Assembly (NCBI GenBank): GCA_009691765.1
Contig: SIAO01000004.1
Coordinates: forward strand, 21,419-85,418
DNA: 64,000 nucleotides
Reading direction: 5' to 3'
Source of the DNA: Planctomycetota bacterium
GTDB lineage: Bacteria > Planctomycetota > GCA-002687715
This document shows, in pieces, positions 1 to 8,700 of the stretch. Both the position numbers and the translations under genes were made by a program. The notes below the pieces were generated by a model, which was not told the origin of the DNA, ran no database searches, and saw nothing but the letters and a program-made list of their open reading frames with translations. How positions within the stretch are numbered: position 1 is the first letter of the stretch; every line of letters begins with the position of its first letter.

Positions 1-866
1 GCCGCCATGGCGTGATAATGCTCGCGCGTCAAACGATCCACGCGTGCGAGGCACTGCCAGCGATAGCCAGTCTTGCGCGCCACCATTTCTTGGGTGAACT
101 CCATCAAGCGGTTCACGTTCACCACGAACAGATCGTCCACAAAGTAGAAATGCGTGATGCCGTAGCGCTCGTGGATGGTATCCATCTCGGCAATGATGGC
201 GTCGTTCGGAGTAGTGATGTAGCGTCGGCCGAACAGCCCCTTGAAGCAGTAGGTGCAAGCGTAGGGACAACCTCGACTGGTCATCATGGTGGTCATGGGT
301 TCGCCATCCCACGCGCGCAACGGATAGCGCTCAATCTGCATCAACTCGCGATCAGGCAAGGGAAGCTCGCCGAGATCACGCGTGAGTCCTCGATCGGAAT
401 TGCGAACGGCACCGTCGTGCCCGCGCCACGCGAGCCCTTCGATATTCGAGAAATCGCTGTCACCGCGCCCAAGCGCATCCATGAGATCACCGCAGGTGAT
501 CTCGCCTTCCCCAAAGATGACGAAGTCGGTCGCGGCTTCATCGACAAGAGTCTCGGCCGGGAAGATGGTGACGTGCGGGCCGCCCATGAGCACAGGTATC
601 TGCGGCGCACGGCGCTTGAACGCCTGGGCCAGTTCGCAACACACGTGGTACAGGTGCGTCCACGTGGTGATGCCGATGATGGTCGGATTGGTGGCCAAAA
701 CCTGCTCCACGATCTCGGGCACACCCGCGCTCGGGAACAAGCCAAAATCGTGGATGCTCACCTCATGACCGCGTTGTTTGACGGCGGCGGCCACATACCC
801 GAGCCCTAAGGGCGGATACGAGTTCACCATCACATCCCACGGAGGAGCTACTAAGGCCAGTCGCAT
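1..866 (-). CDS. B12-binding-domain radical SAM protein (N-terminal part, runs off the left edge)
   Basis: Reading the minus strand from an ATG at 866 gives an open frame to the window edge (288 codons seen). The N-terminus (residues about 1-130) looks like a cobalamin-binding Rossmann domain: a start in hydrophobic strand form, PPLGLGY near residue 16, then GGPHVT. Near residue 195 a CxxxCxxC motif (CPYACTYC) preceded by MTSRG marks the radical SAM iron-sulfur site. Such proteins do methyl transfers or ring and lipid modifications; the substrate cannot be told here. No strong ribosome site precedes the ATG. It is divergent from the glycosyltransferase gene at 963, and the surroundings suggest envelope glycan or lipid work (inference). 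The C-terminus lies outside the window. Confidence 0.85.
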   Translation of the reverse strand, partial: MRLALVAPPWDVMVNSYPPLGLGYVAAAVKQRGHEVSIHDFGLFPSAGVPEIVEQVLATNPTIIGITTWTHLYHVCCELAQAFKRRAPQIPVLMGGPHVTIFPAETLVDEAATDFVIFGEGEITCGDLMDALGRGDSDFSNIEGLAWRGHDGAVRNSDRGLTRDLGELPLPDRELMQIERYPLRAWDGEPMTTMMTSRGCPYACTYCFKGLFGRRYITTPNDAIIAEMDTIHERYGITHFYFVDDLFVVNVNRLMEFTQEMVARKTGYRWQCLARVDRLTREHYHAMA

Positions 867-962
867 GTTTTTTGCTGTGCTCTTGAAACAGACGCTATGG
901 CCTTGTGACCACAGCACTCACTGCTCGCAACGGAGTATAGTCCAACGCGAGGGAAAAACACG

Positions 963-1970
963 GTGCCAGTCTCAACCCCGCTGTGCTGGGTCAGTGTTCC
1001 ATGGCCGCACGCGGAGAATCCATACCTCGGCCTTCTTGGCGCTGCGCTGGAGGCACAAGACTGCACGCCACCACACAACGTGCGGCCGGCAGAGGCTTTG
1101 CGTCAGCATGCATCCGTGTTGCATGTGCACTGGATCTGGCTGAACAAGGACCCCATCCGCAATCTGCTGCGGAAGCGCGAACTCGTGAGCCTGCTCGAAA
1201 ACGCTCAATCGCTGCGTAGGCCCGTGGTGTGGACCATGCACAACATCGATCCACATGATGCCAGCGCGCCGGAACGAGAGATGATGCAGCGCGTCGCTCG
1301 GGCCGCGGTCGGCATTGTGGTGCATAGCGAAGCGAGCGTCGATGCCGCGGGCGGCGCGAACAAAGCCGCGCTCGTGCGCGTGATTCCTCATGGCCCCTTA
1401 CGCGACGCCTACGGACCTGCGCCAACAAGATCCGATGCGCGCATGATCTGTAGTCTGCCCGAACGGCCAACTCTGCTGTGCTTCGGACAACTCCGCCCGT
1501 ACCGCGGAATCCAAGAACTCATCGCTGCATTCAGGCGCACCCAACTTGTTGCCACACTGCTGATCGTCGGCTCGTGCACCAACGCGGAACTGAAGAAGTC
1601 CTTGCTGCAACTCGCGCAAGGCGACGAGCGGATTGTGCTGATCCCAGAGCGGGTCCCCGACGAACTGGTGCCACACTTTTTCGCGGCCGCAGATATTGCG
1701 GTGCTGCCCTACCGTGCCGCCACCACTTCGGGTGTCGCCAACCTCGCCATCGGCTACCAACGCCCGCTCGTGCTGCCTGATGTCCCGTCGCTCGTTCAAG
1801 GTTTGCCCGCAGCCATCCACACGCGCATCGCCTCTGGCGAACCGATCGAAGCAGCGCTTGCGCGCGCGCTCAACAAGCCAGCTCCGACGCCGGCGGACTT
1901 TCCCGAGCAAGTTTCGTGGAACACCGTGGCCAAGGCGCACCGGACATTGTTCGACCAACTGCTCCGCTGA
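963..1970 (+). CDS. Glycosyltransferase, GT4-like (GT-B fold)
   Basis: A 335-residue protein with a GTG start preceded by GAGGG about nine bases upstream; a TATAGT box lies at 936-941. The first half carries HVHWIW and TMHNIDPH segments typical of the acceptor domain. The second half has the GT-B donor-domain signature, with FGQLRPYRGI near residue 173 and LPYRAATTSGVANLAI near 245. It probably transfers a sugar from a nucleotide donor at the cytoplasmic membrane. The neighbouring radical SAM protein, ABC exporter and two GT2 enzymes suggest assembly of a surface glycan. The sugar and acceptor are unknown; a mannosyl- or glucuronosyltransferase would be typical of relatives. Confidence 0.8.
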   Translation: MPVSTPLCWVSVPWPHAENPYLGLLGAALEAQDCTPPHNVRPAEALRQHASVLHVHWIWLNKDPIRNLLRKRELVSLLENAQSLRRPVVWTMHNIDPHDASAPEREMMQRVARAAVGIVVHSEASVDAAGGANKAALVRVIPHGPLRDAYGPAPTRSDARMICSLPERPTLLCFGQLRPYRGIQELIAAFRRTQLVATLLIVGSCTNAELKKSLLQLAQGDERIVLIPERVPDELVPHFFAAADIAVLPYRAATTSGVANLAIGYQRPLVLPDVPSLVQGLPAAIHTRIASGEPIEAALARALNKPAPTPADFPEQVSWNTVAKAHRTLFDQLLR

Positions 1971-1992
1971 TGCCGCGCGAGTGCTCCCTGCA

Positions 1993-2796
1993 TTACGCGC
2001 TGCGCCGCGACTGGGCATGACGCAACGCATCCGCCAGCAGCAACAGACTCGTCAGCAGCAGCACTCCCAGTGAAAGAATGTTTGGTGCTCCGTTATGCAG
2101 GATTGGTGATGGCTCGTACCAACCAAGAGGTGTGGCGTAACGCACCCACTCGTAGTCGCGCAACGCGTGCGAAAGAAAGTCGAGCAGCATTGCCAGCCCC
2201 GTGCACACCGCGAAGATCCGAATCGCGTGCGCGCCATCCGAAGCCGCCACGGAGATACGCAATGCCAAGCAACCGAACCAAGCCACCAGCAGCGAGTAGT
2301 TGAGCACCACCAACCAGTAAGTGCCCAAAGGAAGATGCTGAAGCTCACCGACGCAAACTGCACCTAGAACTGCACCCACAAGCGGAGCATGTCCGAGCAG
2401 CAACGCGACTGGTACGAGTGCCGCTGCGAGCGACAAGACGAGTTTGCGTCGCGTGAGCGCCGTCGACAGCAAGACCTCCAAGCCACCGCGCGACCGCTCC
2501 CCCGCAGGCAGTGGCAACATGAGCGTGGCTGCTGCAAGTGCCGCAGCGAGCAACGTCAGCGGATGCTGGAACGGAATCAAGAATGCACCTTCGGGGGTGA
2601 AGATGTCCACATTGATCACATCGGAGCGCAACCACGCACTCAAACGCTGCACCACCGGCCGGAGCACGTCGCGTTCGCGCGACCAACTGGGATAGGCGAG
2701 CCCATTGACCACACCCACCAGCACAGGCAGCGCCATGGCCAACAAGCAACCACGCCGCGCGCGCCGCAACACATAGCGTGTGAGGGCCAACTTCAT
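1993..2796 (-). CDS. ABC-2 type transporter permease
   Basis: A 267-residue integral membrane protein with an N-terminal basic stretch and about six hydrophobic segments (near residues 15-35, 75-95, 115-135, 145-170, 185-210, 235-260). It has a soluble loop after the first helix, as in ABC-2 permeases. Its start overlaps the end of the ATPase gene by four bases (ATGA), so the two are translationally coupled and form one exporter. The substrate is not evident. It could export a polysaccharide or lipid made by nearby enzymes, or act in gliding or drug export. Function beyond 'permease of the adjacent ATPase' is inference. Confidence 0.8.
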   Translation of the reverse strand: MKLALTRYVLRRARRGCLLAMALPVLVGVVNGLAYPSWSRERDVLRPVVQRLSAWLRSDVINVDIFTPEGAFLIPFQHPLTLLAAALAAATLMLPLPAGERSRGGLEVLLSTALTRRKLVLSLAAALVPVALLLGHAPLVGAVLGAVCVGELQHLPLGTYWLVVLNYSLLVAWFGCLALRISVAASDGAHAIRIFAVCTGLAMLLDFLSHALRDYEWVRYATPLGWYEPSPILHNGAPNILSLGVLLLTSLLLLADALRHAQSRRSA

Positions 2797-3644
2797 GTTG
2801 CGCCCTGCCCTTCCAGCGTGTGGAACAGCGCATCAAACCCAGCATCTTCGATGAGCACATCGCGAGGGTTTTCGGCGGCGAGGCTTTGCAGCATGGCGGC
2901 ATCGGCTCGCGCAATCAATCGCACGTGCTCACGACCATCGGCGCCTACGGAACGCACGCGACGAGGCATGCGCAGTCGAAGTTCTTGCATCGGAGCGCAG
3001 AGTTTCACGCGCCCTTGATGAATGAGCGTGACGCGATCCGCCACACGCTCCACTTCGTCCAACACGTGGCTGCTGAGCAAGATGCCTGAGCCACGCGCGC
3101 GGGCGGCGCTTAAAAGTTCAAGGAATGCGAGCCGTACCAAAGGATCGAGCGCGTTCGTGGGTTCATCGAGCAGCAGCAACTGCGGATCGTGCTGCAACGC
3201 GGCTGTGATGGCGAACGCCTGCCTCATCCCCGTGGAACATGCACCGAGGCGGAGAGACAAAGCGCTTCCTGGAAGCCGCAGCGCTTGAAGCACTTCAGTG
3301 CGACGCACGGGCGGACGCTCTTGCAGCTCGGACATTAGGTTCAGCATGTCTACTGCTTTGAGGTCGAAGAAAGCGCCGCCCTCGCCACGCAAGAAACCGA
3401 TCCGTTGACGCCAAGCGCTGGAACTTGGTTCCAAGGTCAAACCAAAGTGCTTCACGCTGCCGGACTGCGGACGCAGCAAGTCGAGCAGCACACGCAGCGT
3501 TGTGGTCTTGCCCGCGCCATTGGGGCCGAGGAACGCGTGAATCTCGCCGGCGCGAACCTGAATCGCGACTTTGTCCAACGCGACTCGACCGGCGAAGTCG
3601 ACGCATAACCCTTCGGCCTCGAGCAGCAATGCGGGCTCAGCCAT
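2793..3644 (-). CDS. ABC transporter ATP-binding protein
   Basis: A 283-residue ATPase. Walker A is GPNGAGKTT near residue 41, the signature region is STGMRQAFA near 136, and Walker B is LLLLDEPTNALDP near 158, followed by the H-loop region SSHVLDEVE. The order and the S-T-G-M-R signature fit the CcmA/DRA-type ATPases that pair with ABC-2 permeases. The ATG at 3644 overlaps the upstream membrane-protein gene (ATGGCTGA), which supports this start over longer readings. It powers the permease encoded next. The C-terminal 60 residues are a family-typical accessory tail. Confidence 0.9.
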   Translation of the reverse strand: MAEPALLLEAEGLCVDFAGRVALDKVAIQVRAGEIHAFLGPNGAGKTTTLRVLLDLLRPQSGSVKHFGLTLEPSSSAWRQRIGFLRGEGGAFFDLKAVDMLNLMSELQERPPVRRTEVLQALRLPGSALSLRLGACSTGMRQAFAITAALQHDPQLLLLDEPTNALDPLVRLAFLELLSAARARGSGILLSSHVLDEVERVADRVTLIHQGRVKLCAPMQELRLRMPRRVRSVGADGREHVRLIARADAAMLQSLAAENPRDVLIEDAGFDALFHTLEGQGAT

Positions 3645-4296
3645 CGCGCCTTGGCAGTGCACGCAACGCCGCTCGGACACGCACAAGTTCGGGCACGAGT
3701 CGCTGGATGGTGCGCAGTGCAAACCAAGCATAGGCCACATAAAACGCCGCAAGCAAACTCGCGTTCAAGGAGCCGTATTCCTCAGCGAGCGAAGGACGCT
3801 CCGTGAGAAGCCGCTGCACTATGTCGCTCTCCTCTTCCGCGGGTTCGGCGGTTCCCGTGAGCACAAGGCCAAGCGTGAACGCCACAATCCCGACCAGCAG
3901 CAGTTTGCCGGCATCGGACGCCGCACGCTCAAGGCGCTCGGCAGCTTTGGCGTCAATCTCTTTCAAACGCAGCGCCGCAACACGCAGCAACTGCACCAAC
4001 ACAAAACCGTTCCAAAGATCGGCAAGAAAGCAGGTTGCCACCATGAAGAACCCGACGCCGCCACGGGTGAGCGCCCCTGACGCCTCGGATTTCTGTGCAT
4101 CGCCAACCAACGTGATAGTCCACGCCAACTGCACGCCGAGGTGCAACAACGCCCACGCCAAGAGCGCGATCTGCAACGGCGCGGTGGTCGGCAAGAAGAC
4201 CGCTGTTGCGAGCACAAGTCCATTCAGCGCGACGAGCCAAAGCCATAGACGCTGTACAGGCGGCTCTGCGGAAAGGGCGGAATCAGAAATTTGCAA
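3637..4296 (-). CDS. Multi-pass membrane protein, function unknown
   Basis: About 219 residues with four to five hydrophobic segments (near residues 12-30, 35-55, 70-95, 120-145, 185-205). A charged, probably cytoplasmic stretch between the later helices is rich in Lys, Glu and Arg. I choose a TTG start at 4296, because GGGAG lies six bases upstream and longer starts would run into the divergent amidohydrolase gene. It overlaps the ABC ATPase gene by eight bases, so it probably belongs to the same exporter operon as a third component. I do not recognise a family. Confidence 0.6.
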   Translation of the reverse strand: MQISDSALSAEPPVQRLWLWLVALNGLVLATAVFLPTTAPLQIALLAWALLHLGVQLAWTITLVGDAQKSEASGALTRGGVGFFMVATCFLADLWNGFVLVQLLRVAALRLKEIDAKAAERLERAASDAGKLLLVGIVAFTLGLVLTGTAEPAEEESDIVQRLLTERPSLAEEYGSLNASLLAAFYVAYAWFALRTIQRLVPELVRVRAALRALPRRDG

Positions 4297-4348
4297 GCGT
4301 GTCTCCCGGCGCGATCGTAACCGCCGACCTGCACTATCATGGCTCCGC

Positions 4349-6034
4349 ATGAACCGCGTCACCCATGCTCGAAAGCTGCTGCTCTCTACTTGCGTTCTGT
4401 TGTTCGCTGCGCGCGCACTGTGCGCACAAAGCGCGCCGCTCGTCGTGTTGGGCCCGATCCGCACCGCAGATGCCGCGCATCCGTTAGCCACCGCGGCTGT
4501 GTTGCGCAATGGCATCGTGTCTACACTCGACCGCGCTGCCGCGCAAGCCGCACTGCGCGAACCAGGCGCACGCGTACTGCGTGTGCCACACGGCGGCATC
4601 GCCATGCCAGGTGTGATCGAATCCCATGCACATCTGCTCGCGCTTGGGCAATCACTGCGTGAGCTCGACTTGAGCACCGCGGCAAGCCTAGAAGCGGCAC
4701 TGGCGCTGGTCCAGCAGCGCGCACAGGAACTTCCCGCGGGCCAAATGCTGGCGGGACGTGGTTGGAATCAAGAGCTTTGGCCCGAGCGCGTTTTTCCGGA
4801 ATGCAAAGCGCTCGACGCCGCGGCTCCGGGACGACTCGTGTTGCTGACTCGCGTGGACGGTCACGCTCTCTGGGTGAACAGTGCTGTGCTTGAACAAGCG
4901 GGCATCGGACGAGAGACGAAGTGTCCGAGTGGCGGCGAGGTTGTGCGCCATGCAGACGGAACGCCAACGGGAGTGTTGGTGGACAACGCGATGGCGCTCA
5001 TCGGTCGCGTTGGTGAATCCTCAGCCGTTGACAACGCGAAGGACTTTTTTGCAGCAGAGCGGGCTTGTTTCAAACAGGGCATTACGACCTTCGTGGATGC
5101 AGGCCAATCCATCGCCGAACTTGGCGCACTTTCCACGCTGTACGCCTCGGGCAAGGCGCAGTTGCGCGTGAGCGCCATGATTTCGATGGACAACTCCACA
5201 ACCCTTGAAGAAGTGCTGCGCCGCTCCCCAGCACCGAGCCTTTACAACGACCGTGTTTCCGTACGCATGGTGAAACTCTATGCTGACGGCGCTCTCGGTT
5301 CGCGCGGGGCGTGGCTGCTGCAACCCTATACCGACCGGCCGGATCACAGTGGTTTCCCTGTGCTCGACCCGGCCTTTATTCGCGATGCTTCACGACGGCT
5401 CATGGCAGCAGGCTGGCAGGTGTGTGTTCACTGCATCGGTGATCGTGCCGTTCACGAGACACTCAACGCATTCGAAGCGGCGCTCAGAGCGCTTCCGCCA
5501 GACCGCGCCGCTACGGCACGCCCCCGCATCGAACATGCGCAACACATTGACCCTCGCGATCAAGCACGTTTCGCTCGACTCGGTGTCATTCCTTCGATGC
5601 AACCGTGCCACGCGATTTCGGATGGCCCATGGGTTGCAGCACGCCTCGGGGAAACACGCACCAACTCCGGTGCCTACGTATGGCGCACTTTGCTTGACAA
5701 CGGGGTTCGCATTCCGTGTGGCACCGACGCACCCGTAGAGCCGTTGTCGCCTTGGCGGAATTTCTTTGCCGCCGTCACTCGCCAGACAGCAGTTGGCGCG
5801 CGCTTCACGCCGTCACAGTGCATGACGCGTCAAGAAGCGTTTCTTGGACTCAGCGCATGGGGAGCCCACGCTGCACACCGCGAACGCAGCGTCGGCATGC
5901 TGCGCCCAGGCCACGCCGCTGATCTCATCGTGCTTGACCGCGACCCGCTGCGCTGCGAAGAGAGCGAACTACTTCAAGTCCGCGTGTTGCACACCGTGCT
6001 TGGCGGCACCATCGTGCATAGCGCCAACAACTGA
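4349..6034 (+). CDS. Secreted amidohydrolase, YtcJ-like
   Basis: A 561-residue protein with a signal peptide (basic start, hydrophobic core, ALCAQS cleavage region near residue 27). The metal-binding start of the amidohydrolase barrel is ESHAHLLALG near residue 91. Later pieces typical of the amidohydrolase_3 group follow: KLYADGALGSRGAW, VHCIGDRAVHE, RIEHAQ and GTDAPVEP near 457. Relatives hydrolyse amide or ring C-N bonds of unknown substrates. It is divergent from the membrane protein at 4296 and ends one base before the convergent PP2C gene. The signal peptide places it in the periplasm or outside. The substrate cannot be assigned. Confidence 0.88.
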   Translation: MNRVTHARKLLLSTCVLLFAARALCAQSAPLVVLGPIRTADAAHPLATAAVLRNGIVSTLDRAAAQAALREPGARVLRVPHGGIAMPGVIESHAHLLALGQSLRELDLSTAASLEAALALVQQRAQELPAGQMLAGRGWNQELWPERVFPECKALDAAAPGRLVLLTRVDGHALWVNSAVLEQAGIGRETKCPSGGEVVRHADGTPTGVLVDNAMALIGRVGESSAVDNAKDFFAAERACFKQGITTFVDAGQSIAELGALSTLYASGKAQLRVSAMISMDNSTTLEEVLRRSPAPSLYNDRVSVRMVKLYADGALGSRGAWLLQPYTDRPDHSGFPVLDPAFIRDASRRLMAAGWQVCVHCIGDRAVHETLNAFEAALRALPPDRAATARPRIEHAQHIDPRDQARFARLGVIPSMQPCHAISDGPWVAARLGETRTNSGAYVWRTLLDNGVRIPCGTDAPVEPLSPWRNFFAAVTRQTAVGARFTPSQCMTRQEAFLGLSAWGAHAAHRERSVGMLRPGHAADLIVLDRDPLRCEESELLQVRVLHTVLGGTIVHSANN

Positions 6035-6035
6035 A

Positions 6036-6785
6036 TCAGCCTGCTGTTTCGCAGAGAATGACGGTGATGTTGTCGCGCCCGCCTGCAGCATTGGCCGCAT
6101 CCACGAGCCTGTGCGCCAGCGCATTCAACTCGCCACCTTGCAGCATGATCCGCTCGAGTTCCTCATCGGTGAGCATGTCGTGCAGGCCATCGCTACAGAG
6201 CAAGAACCGATCTGTGGGCATCGCAGGATGCACGCGCACATCGGGGCGCACTTGCGACGCCGTGCCGATAGCCTGAGTGATGATGTTCCGCTCACGGCTC
6301 ACTTTGGCTTCAGCGGCAGTGATCTGCTGATCCTTCACGCGCGCTGCGACCACGGAATGGTCGTCAGTAATCTGTTCCAACTTGCCGCCATGCAAGCGAT
6401 AAGCGCGACTATCCCCCACATGCGCGATGACGACTTGGTGCGCGATTTCCAAAAGGCAAACCAATGTGGTGCCCATTTCGCGATAGCGCTCGTCTGCAAG
6501 ACCCTTGCTGTGAACATGCGCATTCACTTGACGCACCCATTCATCCACGCTGTTCACCATGGCGGCCGCTTGCTCGTCGCGATCAAGCCGTTCAAGGCGC
6601 CGCGGTAGGCACTCATGGATCAACTCGGCCAGCCGTTCAACGCTCATGGCTGAAGCCACTTCGCCGAAAGCGCGCCCTCCCATGCCGTCGCAGAGCACAG
6701 CCCAGCCCTCTGCTTCGCTCAACGCGAATCGGTCTTCGTTCTCGGCGCGCTTACGCCCGGTGTCGCTCAGTCCAACAAATCGCAT
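6036..6785 (-). CDS. PP2C-type serine/threonine protein phosphatase
   Basis: A 249-residue, single-domain PPM/PP2C phosphatase. The conserved motifs are all visible in order: SDTGRKRAENEDRF at the start, CDGMGG near residue 36, GDSRAYRL near 128, CSDGLHDML near 200 and GGRDNIT near 238. The acidic residues in these motifs bind two metal ions, so the enzyme should be active. It would dephosphorylate Ser/Thr phosphoproteins, usually opposing a Hanks-type kinase, but no kinase of that type lies in the window. The ATG at 6785 begins exactly at the conserved N-terminus and has AGGGA upstream. Confidence 0.93.
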   Translation of the reverse strand: MRFVGLSDTGRKRAENEDRFALSEAEGWAVLCDGMGGRAFGEVASAMSVERLAELIHECLPRRLERLDRDEQAAAMVNSVDEWVRQVNAHVHSKGLADERYREMGTTLVCLLEIAHQVVIAHVGDSRAYRLHGGKLEQITDDHSVVAARVKDQQITAAEAKVSRERNIITQAIGTASQVRPDVRVHPAMPTDRFLLCSDGLHDMLTDEELERIMLQGGELNALAHRLVDAANAAGGRDNITVILCETAG

Positions 6786-6862
6786 CGTGATCAGGTCCCT
6801 TCGCAGCGGCATCATATGCGCTGCAAGCAAGGCCCATTCGCAAGATGATGCAGCTATAGCGT

Positions 6863-7777
6863 TCAGGCAACGCTGCCAGCCGGCAGAGGCCTCGCCCGCC
6901 TTGGCGGCCGGAGCGCCACACGCAACGAGCGCAAGGCATAGCTCGCGGTGATCCCGAGGTACACCAACCAGTTCACGAAAAATGGATACCGGTTCACGAG
7001 GTGCTTGCGATGGAACAAAAACATGGAGCGATGAAAGTGCCAGTTCATGCGTTGTGGCTCCGTGCTCGTGGAGGCTCCTTTGTGGTGCACCACGCTCACA
7101 TCGCCGATGTACCAGATGACGAAGCCGTGTTGCCGCAAGCGCCAACACCAGTCGATATCTTCGCCGTACATGAAATAGTCTTCATCGAGGCCGCCCGTGC
7201 ATTCGAGTGCAGAGCGCCGCACCAACATGAACGCCCCCACGATGGACTCCACTTCGTAACTGCCGCAGGGATCTTCGTACGTGCGACGGTAAGCCCCAAA
7301 GCGCCGACTGCGTGGGAAGATGCGATCGAGCGCGAGGAAGCGTGACAGTGCCGAAAGCGGTGTTGGAAACGAGCGTTTGCAGGCTTCATCAAGGGAACCA
7401 TCCGGGCGAACGATGCGACAGCCCAGCACTCCAACTTGCGGAGTTTCCCGCAACACGCGAAGCAGGCGCTGCAGCGTTCCGAGCGGCAACAAGGTGTCCG
7501 GATTGAGTAGCAACACGGCTTCACCGCGCGCTTCTTGCAACGCACGGTTGTTGGCTTTGCTGAAGCCCTCGTTCGCCTGATTGCGCAACACACGCACCCA
7601 AGGAAAACACTCCTCGACCATGGCAACACTGCCATCGTTGGAGTTGTTGTCCACCACAATGGTCTCGCACTGCATCCCTGGTGTCGCCTGCTGCACACTG
7701 CTGAGGCATGGACGCAAAAAGTCCACCGTGTTGTAGCTGGCCACGATAATAGAGAGCTCGGGAGCAGGAGTGCTCAT
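6863..7777 (-). CDS. Glycosyltransferase family 2 (WbbL/rhamnosyltransferase-like)
   Basis: A 304-residue GT-A enzyme. The start (PELSIIVASYNTVDFL) is the family opening. A donor-binding NPDTLLP motif lies near residue 94, and the ED-type motif GEDIDWCWRLRQHG near 208 is typical of dTDP-rhamnose-using relatives. The C-terminal part (HHKGAS...HFHRSMFLFHRKH) matches the same subgroup. The start ATG at 7777 overlaps the stop of the preceding GT2 gene (ATGA), so the two enzymes are made together. They probably add consecutive sugars to a surface polysaccharide. The donor sugar is inferred only. Confidence 0.88.
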   Translation of the reverse strand: MSTPAPELSIIVASYNTVDFLRPCLSSVQQATPGMQCETIVVDNNSNDGSVAMVEECFPWVRVLRNQANEGFSKANNRALQEARGEAVLLLNPDTLLPLGTLQRLLRVLRETPQVGVLGCRIVRPDGSLDEACKRSFPTPLSALSRFLALDRIFPRSRRFGAYRRTYEDPCGSYEVESIVGAFMLVRRSALECTGGLDEDYFMYGEDIDWCWRLRQHGFVIWYIGDVSVVHHKGASTSTEPQRMNWHFHRSMFLFHRKHLVNRYPFFVNWLVYLGITASYALRSLRVALRPPRRARPLPAGSVA

Positions 7778-8676
7778 GGCGCCGACTTTCCCCGGAGTTT
7801 GCGACGGCACAAGCTCCCTCGCAGGCCTCGCAACGCATGCCAATAACCCAGCAGCGTGCGCGGTTCCCGGAGCAGCAACCACCCAGCCAAGAGCAACTCT
7901 TGAACGATCCAAGGCACCGTGCGCAACAGCGCATTCAACAACGATTCGTTCTTGAAGATCGTCAACCAGCGGTTGCCGAGGCTCAACGCTCGCAGCTGCG
8001 GAGCAACCTGACGCCGCGCGCCCTCTTTCCAACCGCGCTCATGAGTCGCCCGTGCTTCTGGCACGTAACGCACGCGCCAACCAGCTCTCCGCAAGCGCCA
8101 ACCGAGATCCACATCTTCCTTGTAGGCGAAAAATCGCGCATCCAGCACTTGGCCAGCGCCATCGCGCGCCGCGAGCAGTGCTTCACGCCGAAAGAGTGCC
8201 GCGGCCATGCACGCTGCGTCCACGTCTTGCGCTTCTTCGAACGCGCCACGAGCAGGCTTGCCAATCCCGCGGTCACGACCGCGGCGCAACCAGTCCATGC
8301 GGATGCCAGCACCGTCAAGAGTGATTCCATCCGGTCGCACTAGGCGCAGCGCGACAGCACCGATCGCGGCGTCAGCGTGCAGCGCTTGAAGTGCCGCTGA
8401 TAGCGCCCCGAGAGCCAGTTGAGCGTCAGGATTCAAGCTGAGGACGAAATCCCCGTCGCCCGCTTGAAAACCGAGATTGAATCCGGCTGCAAATCCAAGA
8501 TTTCGCCGGTTGCGCAAATGCACAGTGCCATCCGCATCGCGTTGCCCATCATCTTCCGCGACCGCGTTGTGCACAACCACACATGAGACTGCAATGTCCT
8601 GCGCTCGCACGGAGCGCAATGCGTCATCAACTCTTGGATCGTCGCCGAAAGCGACGATCACCACACTCACTGTCAT
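7774..8676 (-). CDS. Glycosyltransferase family 2
   Basis: A 300-residue GT-A enzyme beginning MTVSVVIVAFGDDPRV. It has the NPDAQL donor motif near residue 80 and KEDVDLGWRLRRAGW near 190, the same subgroup as the next gene, with which it shares an ATGA overlap. A hydrophobic, basic C-terminus (after residue 240) may sit at the membrane. I take the ATG at 8676; a GTG six codons further upstream is possible. The gene follows the kelch-protein gene by only 24 bases, so it may be read from the same transcript. Confidence 0.88.
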   Translation of the reverse strand: MTVSVVIVAFGDDPRVDDALRSVRAQDIAVSCVVVHNAVAEDDGQRDADGTVHLRNRRNLGFAAGFNLGFQAGDGDFVLSLNPDAQLALGALSAALQALHADAAIGAVALRLVRPDGITLDGAGIRMDWLRRGRDRGIGKPARGAFEEAQDVDAACMAAALFRREALLAARDGAGQVLDARFFAYKEDVDLGWRLRRAGWRVRYVPEARATHERGWKEGARRQVAPQLRALSLGNRWLTIFKNESLLNALLRTVPWIVQELLLAGWLLLREPRTLLGYWHALRGLRGSLCRRKLRGKSAP

Positions 8677-8700
8677 GAGTGAGTCGCTCCGCACCCGCGC

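Noticed and set aside
12..809. A 265-codon plus-strand frame at the left edge
   Set aside because: The minus strand holds a better frame with a CxxxCxxC radical SAM motif and a B12-binding start; it lacks a stop only because it is cut by the window edge.
3803..4348. Extension of the amidohydrolase gene 182 codons upstream
   Set aside because: The extension overlaps a real membrane-protein gene and the signal peptide starts exactly at the ATG at 4349.
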